DNA of 64,000 nucleotides from Vibrio rarus. Its GTDB lineage: Bacteria > Pseudomonadota > Gammaproteobacteria > Enterobacterales > Vibrionaceae. The DNA lies in NCBI RefSeq assembly GCF_024347075.1, contig NZ_AP024901.1, forward strand, positions 310,001 through 374,000. Direction: 5' to 3'. The notes under the pieces are model-generated. The model saw only the letters and a list, made by a program, of their open reading frames with translations, had not been told where the DNA came from and made no database searches. Shown here piece by piece: positions 59,472 to 64,000 of this stretch (positions within the stretch are counted from its first letter, which is position 1; each line of letters starts with the position of its first letter). Both the position numbers and the translations under genes were made by a program.

Positions 59472-60419
59472 TTAAATAACCGTCATCTGTCCTGCGTAAA
59501 GCACAAAGGTACGTAGCATCAGGACACCAATCAAACTTAAAATGGTCACGGTAAGAATAAATCCGTGATTATGCTTAGTGCTAGAAGGACTAAAGTAGTT
59601 CATTGCCAGTGGCAACAACATACCTATACCCACCACACCAAACCAGAACCAGTTAGACCAGAAGCCTCCACCTATGGCGTTCCAAGCGGCCGCTTCATGC
59701 TGTCCACCAGTGAAGATGAGCCCAGTAAAAAATGTCACTAGCACGAACAGTTCAAACAGTACCACTGGACGCTCAAAACTATGAATCCAAGCCACACTGG
59801 AGCTATGCGCATCCTCCTTGAACACCAGTATGCCAAACAACAAACATGCCGCAGCACCGGATGACAAACTAGAGAACAAGAAAAGAATAGGCAATACAGG
59901 GTTATTCAGCATTGGATAGGTTTGCAACGCTGACAACAAAAATCCAGTGTAGGCCGCTAAGGCTATAGCTAAGAAACCTAAGAACAGTTCAATACCATTC
60001 TCAAAGCTTTTGAACTTGAGCAGCAAACCGTCCACAAACTGAAACTTACCGCCCAAGAAGTTCATGATCGTGGTTCTAAAGATGATGCCAATCCAAACAA
60101 ACAATACCACCATGTAGACTTGGAATAGGACAACACCCATCGACATGACCGACGTTGGGTTGTAGTAAATCATGATTTTCCAGAAATGAAGAGGCTTGGT
60201 CAGGTGGAATACCAATATCAATAGACCCACAATAATGCCAAATGGCGCAAGCCACGCGATGGCCTTCATGATGCCGTTTTCTGATGCGTCACCAGTAATT
60301 ACCTTGCGCTTTAGGTATAAGCCAACAATTACTGCACCTGCGGACATCCCTGCGAGGAAAAGATAGATAGCAATGATCCAATCCCAAACCAAAGAATCAA
60401 AATGAAATGCACTGTTCAT
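59472..60419 (-). CDS. nrfD: NrfD-type quinol-oxidising membrane subunit
   Basis: A 315-residue NrfD/PsrC-family protein with eight to ten membrane helices and no heme. It is the quinol-oxidising partner of NrfC. F-L-A-G-M-S-A-G-A-V near residue 22 and the acidic/Arg-bearing loops of the family are visible. GGGGGAGGTG overlaps the end of nrfC and sets ATG 60417-60419; the long upstream extension of the frame lies inside nrfC and is rejected. The start is two bases after the nrfC stop, indicating co-transcription and perhaps coupling. Confidence 0.93.
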   Translation of the reverse strand: MNSAFHFDSLVWDWIIAIYLFLAGMSAGAVIVGLYLKRKVITGDASENGIMKAIAWLAPFGIIVGLLILVFHLTKPLHFWKIMIYYNPTSVMSMGVVLFQVYMVVLFVWIGIIFRTTIMNFLGGKFQFVDGLLLKFKSFENGIELFLGFLAIALAAYTGFLLSALQTYPMLNNPVLPILFLFSSLSSGAAACLLFGILVFKEDAHSSSVAWIHSFERPVVLFELFVLVTFFTGLIFTGGQHEAAAWNAIGGGFWSNWFWFGVVGIGMLLPLAMNYFSPSSTKHNHGFILTVTILSLIGVLMLRTFVLYAGQMTVI

Positions 60420-60420
60420 A

Positions 60421-61107
60421 TTACACCTCCCCCTTATCAAACGGCACTTTATACATCTGAGGCTTAGTTCCCAAAGTGACTTTGTCACGATAAACAGGCT
60501 TCGTCTTAATTGCTTGACTGATATTACTGTTAGGATCATTGAGATCACCAAACACTAATGCAGTGGTTGGGCAACTCTCTACACAAGCAGGTTGCTTACC
60601 TTCTGCGAGATTGGTATCACGACAGAAATTACATTTATCAGCTGATTTCGTCTCTGGTTGGAAGAAGCGAACTTGATAAGGACATGCGGCTAAGCAATAG
60701 CCACAACCTACGCACTTCTCTTTATGAACATCGACAATGCCTGTTGCTTCGTCTTTGTATGCTGCTCCTGTTGGGCACACATACACGCAAGGCGGGTTCT
60801 CACAATGCTGACAAGCATCTCGCGTAAACCGATATTCCACATCGGGAAATGCGCCAATAGGCTCAGAGCGTTCAATCTCTAAACGGCTCACTCCCTCAGG
60901 AACATTATTCACTTTTCGACATGCCTCGGTACAAGCTGTACAACCAATACAGGCATTTTCATCATGAAGCATGCCGTATTTGATCTTCGCCTCTTCTTCC
61001 CCACTGGCAAACGAGTGTCGACTAGATAAAGCCGCCGTTGTGCCAACGCCTGTAGTAAAGATGACGGCGCCTGCGCCAGCGATGAAGTTTCTTCTAGAAC
61101 AACTCAT
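60421..61107 (-). CDS. nrfC: NrfC-type ferredoxin, four [4Fe-4S] clusters, Tat signal
   Basis: A 228-residue periplasmic iron-sulfur protein. S-C-S-R-R-N-F-I-A-G at residues 2-11 is a twin-arginine signal. Four ferredoxin-like Cys groups follow: C-I-G-C-T-A-C, C-Q-H-C-x-x-x-P-C, C-V-G-C-G-Y-C and C-N-F-C. This is the electron-transfer subunit between NrfD and the cytochromes NrfB/NrfA. AGGAGATG precedes ATG 61105-61107. It begins eight bases after nrfB. Confidence 0.94.
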   Translation of the reverse strand: MSCSRRNFIAGAGAVIFTTGVGTTAALSSRHSFASGEEEAKIKYGMLHDENACIGCTACTEACRKVNNVPEGVSRLEIERSEPIGAFPDVEYRFTRDACQHCENPPCVYVCPTGAAYKDEATGIVDVHKEKCVGCGYCLAACPYQVRFFQPETKSADKCNFCRDTNLAEGKQPACVESCPTTALVFGDLNDPNSNISQAIKTKPVYRDKVTLGTKPQMYKVPFDKGEV

Positions 61108-61115
61108 ATCATCTC

Positions 61116-61700
61116 CTACTCTTCGCGCTTGTGGTTGAAGTCTGAATGACAGTCGACACACATACCAACGACAGCCTTATGATCATAGGACAATACCTTA
61201 GCATCGGTCCCATGAACGATATGACAATTCGAACATGTTAAGTTTTTGGCATGCACATCATGTGTCCAACTTGATTCACGCAAGCTTTCAGACGTATGAC
61301 AATCCATACAAGTGCTGTTGGCTTTAAGAATCATTTCAGGAGATAACTGTTGCTTATCCGTCCCTGCTTGAGACTGTGCATCAGAGTATTTGATGACGGT
61401 TGATCCACCGTCGCGATGATCTGGCCCGATGTTACTATGACAATCTGTACAATAGGCTTCTTTACCCATTGCATCGATGACATTTTGTCCATGAGATCCA
61501 GATAAAGTGTGTTTAGAGTCCTTGTGACATTGAATACATTTGTAATCTTTGTCCCTTGTAAACTCTACTTTATAGCGTTCTGATGTCGCTGAATCACTTG
61601 GGGCACTATCTTTGGCCAAAACATTAATAGAATAACCAAATAGACACAGTGCTAGTAAGACTTGAAGCATTGTACCTATGGTCAATTTAACATTGCCCAT
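61116..61700 (-). CDS. nrfB: Pentaheme cytochrome c NrfB
   Basis: A 194-residue periplasmic cytochrome with a signal peptide (about 1-29, ending N-V-L-A-K). Five CXXCH motifs are present: C-I-Q-C-H, C-T-D-C-H, C-M-D-C-H, C-S-N-C-H and C-V-D-C-H, as for NrfB. It carries electrons to the nitrite reductase NrfA. First gene of the minus-strand nrfBCDEF group; AAGGATA precedes the ATG. It is divergent from nrfA, with 472 bases between. Confidence 0.95.
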   Translation of the reverse strand: MGNVKLTIGTMLQVLLALCLFGYSINVLAKDSAPSDSATSERYKVEFTRDKDYKCIQCHKDSKHTLSGSHGQNVIDAMGKEAYCTDCHSNIGPDHRDGGSTVIKYSDAQSQAGTDKQQLSPEMILKANSTCMDCHTSESLRESSWTHDVHAKNLTCSNCHIVHGTDAKVLSYDHKAVVGMCVDCHSDFNHKREE

Positions 61701-62172
61701 CGTATCCTTTCCTTAAATCGAGATAAAATTGAGTCCAATTTATTTCGATCACTAATTAACACCTCTCGGCTCTATATTACTGAAGCCAAGTGCAATCAAT
61801 TCTTATTTAGGATAAGCCACAACGCTTTAATTAATAATAATAACAAATGCGCTACATACCTAATTAAATTATGTGTATTAGTGAGACAGACCCAGAAAAA
61901 ACATCATTAAAAACAGTAGTAATCCACTGATTTTAAATGACATTTAATCTCATTAACCTTGATTTAACATTTAAATTACCTTTTGTGACCTATGTCTACT
62001 CGGCAAATTGATATAAATCAATTTAAGTTATGTTAACAAATGAGCTCTGCTATTTTTCACTTACACTTATGTCGTTGTCTATATTGCTCAACCGTATAGG
62101 CTTCACCTCCAATTCTTTTTAGGAACCTGCCCCACAACGCAATTCATAAAATGAGAATATGGAGATAGCATT
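61701..62172. other. Divergent nrfB-nrfA control region
   Basis: 472 bases, AT-rich. A perfect FNR-consensus site is at 62008-62021, placed to serve nrfA (about 150-165 bases before its GTG). No convincing second FNR site or NarP pair was found on the nrfB side. The rest (61730-61990) is AT-rich with no recognisable gene. Confidence 0.6.
62008..62021 (+). promoter_or_regulatory. FNR-consensus site between nrfB and nrfA
   Basis: TTGAT-ATAA-ATCAA, perfect in both half-sites. If FNR bound at -41.5, nrfA transcription would start near 62056. The palindrome could also serve nrfB, 308 bases away, through a different promoter. Confidence 0.78.
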
Positions 62173-63594
62173 GTGAACAAACAGTGGAAAGTAAGGTTTT
62201 TCGCGCCTATAGCTTTGTTAGGTCTTTTGACCTGCAGTGCTTTTGCGTCTGCCGAGGATGGAGTACGCATTGATCCGCGTAATCAAGCATTCGAAGATGC
62301 ACATCCAGATCAATACCATAGCTGGAAAGCCACCAGCGAAAGTGAAGAAATAGACGATGCGCTCGCAGGAGACCCGAATATGGTGATCATGTGGGCGGGC
62401 TATGGTTTTGCCAAAGATTATAATAAAGCCCGTGGGCATTTTTATGCCATTGATGATGTAAGGGAAACCTTACGTACTGGTGGCCCTACTGATGCCGATT
62501 CTGGTCCTATGCCAATGGCGTGTTGGAGCTGTAAGAGCCCTGACGTTGCTCGTATCATTGATGAACGTGGTGAAGATGGATATTTTGAAGGTAAATGGGC
62601 TCGTCTTGGTAGCGAAATCGTGAACCCTATTGGCTGTTCTGACTGTCATGATACAGGTAGTGAGAAATTCAAAAATGGAGAGCCTGAGCTAGCCATTACC
62701 CGCCCTTATGTCGATCGCGCCATGCAAGCGATTAGCAAGCCATTTGAAAAGCAATCTCGATTAGATCAACAAGCGAGTGTTTGTGCACAATGCCACGTTG
62801 AATACTACTTCGTTAAAGACGCGAAAAACGCCGTTAAATTTCCTTGGGATATGGGTACAAGTGTCGGCGAGATGGAACTCTATTACGACGCCATTGGTTT
62901 TTCCGATTGGACGCATGGCGTCTCTAAAGCCCCAATGCTGAAAGCTCAACACCCTGGCTACGAAACGTGGCGTGACGGTATTCACGGTAAAAACAACGTC
63001 GTGTGTGTTGACTGTCATATGCCTAAAGTTGAGCGCGAAGACGGCACGGTGTACACAGACCATAAGATTGGTAACCCATTAGACCGCTTCGAGGATACTT
63101 GTGCTAACTGCCATACCCAAAGTAAAGAACAGCTTCAAGGCATAGTTTCAACGCGTAAAGCGCAAGTACTTAACATGAAACTGACTGCTGAGAAGCAAAT
63201 TGTTGCTGCTCACTTTGAGGCAAAAGCAGCTTGGGATGCAGGTGCCACTAAACAAGAGATGGAGCCTATTCTACAAGATATTCGACATGCTCAATGGCGC
63301 TGGGATTACGCTATCGCATCACATGGCATACACATGCACGCTCCTGAGATTGCATTAGAAGTGCTAGGTACGGCTGTTGATAGAGCAGCAGATGCTAGAA
63401 CGAAGACCATTCGACTTCTTGCGAAGAAAGGGGTTACAGACCCAGTACAAATTCCTGATATCTCGACCAAAGAGAAAGCACAAGCGGCTCTTGGTATGGA
63501 TATGGATGCGATGAATGCAGAGAAAGAACACTTCTTGAAAACTGTAGTACCAAAATGGGAAGAAGATGCTCAAACACGTGAAGCCAATTATTAA
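62173..63594 (+). CDS. nrfA: Cytochrome c552, ammonia-forming nitrite reductase
   Basis: A 473-residue periplasmic pentaheme enzyme that reduces nitrite to ammonium with six electrons. Signal peptide about 1-27 (A-F-A-S-A). The active-site heme motif is C-W-S-C-K (117-121), where Lys is the axial ligand. Four C-X-X-C-H motifs follow: C-S-D-C-H (155), C-A-Q-C-H (204), C-V-D-C-H (278) and C-A-N-C-H (310). [10 protein letters not shown] carries the Tyr and Glu of the calcium site. The start is GTG 62173 with GGAGATAG upstream. Plus strand, divergent from nrfBCDEF. Confidence 0.97.
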   Translation: MNKQWKVRFFAPIALLGLLTCSAFASAEDGVRIDPRNQAFEDAHPDQYHSWKATSESEEIDDALAGDPNMVIMWAGYGFAKDYNKARGHFYAIDDVRETLRTGGPTDADSGPMPMACWSCKSPDVARIIDERGEDGYFEGKWARLGSEIVNPIGCSDCHDTGSEKFKNGEPELAITRPYVDRAMQAISKPFEKQSRLDQQASVCAQCHVEYYFVKDAKNAVKFPWDMGTSVGEMELYYDAIGFSDWTHGVSKAPMLKAQHPGYETWRDGIHGKNNVVCVDCHMPKVEREDGTVYTDHKIGNPLDRFEDTCANCHTQSKEQLQGIVSTRKAQVLNMKLTAEKQIVAAHFEAKAAWDAGATKQEMEPILQDIRHAQWRWDYAIASHGIHMHAPEIALEVLGTAVDRAADARTKTIRLLAKKGVTDPVQIPDISTKEKAQAALGMDMDAMNAEKEHFLKTVVPKWEEDAQTREANY

Positions 63595-63631
63595 ACGCCA
63601 CTTAAAATAGGCAGGCTACAATAACCTAACC

Positions 63632-63656
63632 GAGGCTCCGATATTTCCGGAGCCTC
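63632..63656 (+). terminator. Hairpin between nrfA and the nrfG-like gene
   Basis: GAGGCTCCG / CGGAGCCTC, a 9-bp stem with a 7-base loop and no U-run. Transcription probably continues into the next gene, and the stem may stabilise nrfA mRNA. Confidence 0.6.
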
Positions 63657-63674
63657 ATTGTCACAGGAGAATCA

Positions 63675-64000
63675 ATGCAAAGTACGGCAGCTATATTATT
63701 CAGCTTGGTCTTAATCACTGCAGGCATACTCTATGCAGCGCTGCGAAAACAGCTGTCAAATACTGCCAGTCTTTCCTTTTCAAGTTTAGCGACTGTAGTT
63801 ATCTTTACTCTGGCATCTGGTGTTTGGTTTGTTCTAAAAAATGAGTTACCTTCCCCACCTCTTGCTAAAGCGCCTCTCACCATTGAACAAGTGATGGAGG
63901 ACAAACAGAGACAGCTAACTGACAGCCCTAACGATGCCAATGCATGGTTCGAACTAGGTCAGCTTTATATGAGCCAATATGAATTTGACTCCGCAACGAC
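63675..64000 (+). CDS. nrfG: NrfG/CcmI-like TPR protein (runs off right edge)
   Basis: The first 108 codons of a membrane-anchored tetratricopeptide protein. It has an N-terminal membrane segment (about 4-20), a second hydrophobic stretch (about 38-52), then P-L-T-I-E-Q-V-M-E-D-K-Q-R-Q-L-T-D-S-P-N-D-A-N-A-W-F-E-L-G-Q-L-Y, the entry to TPR repeats in NrfG/CcmI. These proteins present the apocytochrome to the NrfEF or CcmFH heme lyase. AGGAGA precedes ATG 63675. Placed after nrfA, it fits the missing nrfG of the minus-strand group. Confidence 0.85.
   Translation, partial: MQSTAAILFSLVLITAGILYAALRKQLSNTASLSFSSLATVVIFTLASGVWFVLKNELPSPPLAKAPLTIEQVMEDKQRQLTDSPNDANAWFELGQLYMSQYEFDSAT

Overview
The window looks like a piece of a Vibrio chromosome (or a close relative in the Vibrionaceae). 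The indications are a RelV-type small alarmone synthetase, a PBPRA1643-type SEC-C protein, a DUF3612-like regulator next to isocitrate lyase and malate synthase G, a GEVED/LruC surface protein, and nir and nrf nitrite reduction clusters. Coding density is ordinary, base composition is moderate to low GC, and I see no rRNA, tRNA or CRISPR array.

Layout. 1-5.1 kb: the start of a lipoprotein gene, an unknown exported protein, a large secreted PL7 alginate lyase, and relV behind a CRP-like site. 5.2-9.1 kb: a substrate-binding-like protein, a MATE exporter, a VOC protein and a DUF1254/DUF1214 exported protein. 9.3-12.3 kb: a broken MoxR gene, palindromic and tandem repeats, and a complete IS66 element inserted in one of the palindromes. 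12.3-18.4 kb: an envelope-polysaccharide locus (two glycosyltransferases, a lipid-linked sugar transferase, a secreted GEVED/LruC protein and a lipoprotein) with two sigma-54-like promoters, each preceded by a TTCTCA inverted repeat. 19.5-24.3 kb: nirB-nirD-nirC-cobA behind FNR-like and NarP/NarL-like sites. 24.6-30.1 kb: a flavoprotein, a lipoprotein, adenosine deaminase behind a PurR-like operator, YajD, a LysE-type exporter, a SEC-C protein and an unknown zinc-ribbon protein. 30.3-37.8 kb: acetate kinase (perfect FNR-consensus site), deaD, rnb, an AraC regulator, and two 162-bp MITE-like repeats. 37.9-47.2 kb: a YqhD-type reductase, an AbrB-type membrane protein, a GlnHPQ-like amino-acid ABC transporter behind an ARG-box-like palindrome, an S4 protein, a GST, a DUF4382 lipoprotein and a coniferyl-aldehyde-dehydrogenase-like enzyme. 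47.4-53 kb: the glyoxylate shunt (aceA, glcB) and its divergent putative regulator. 53.2-55.6 kb: a cassette (permease, ArsR-type regulator, pentapeptide protein) bracketed by direct repeats. 55.8-57 kb: two unknown genes. 57-64 kb: nrfBCDEF on the minus strand, divergent from nrfA and an nrfG/ccmI-like gene on the plus strand, with a perfect FNR-consensus site between.

The genes suggest a facultative anaerobe that reduces nitrite to ammonium in both cytoplasm (NirBD) and periplasm (Nrf), makes acetate under FNR control, grows on C2 compounds via the glyoxylate shunt, degrades alginate and builds its own surface polysaccharide. The items most worth following up are the paired sigma-54/TTCTCA architecture of the polysaccharide locus, the signal-peptide-like leader on RelV, the covarying ends of the MITE pair, and the repeat-bracketed ArsR cassette with its 38-bp operator-like palindrome.
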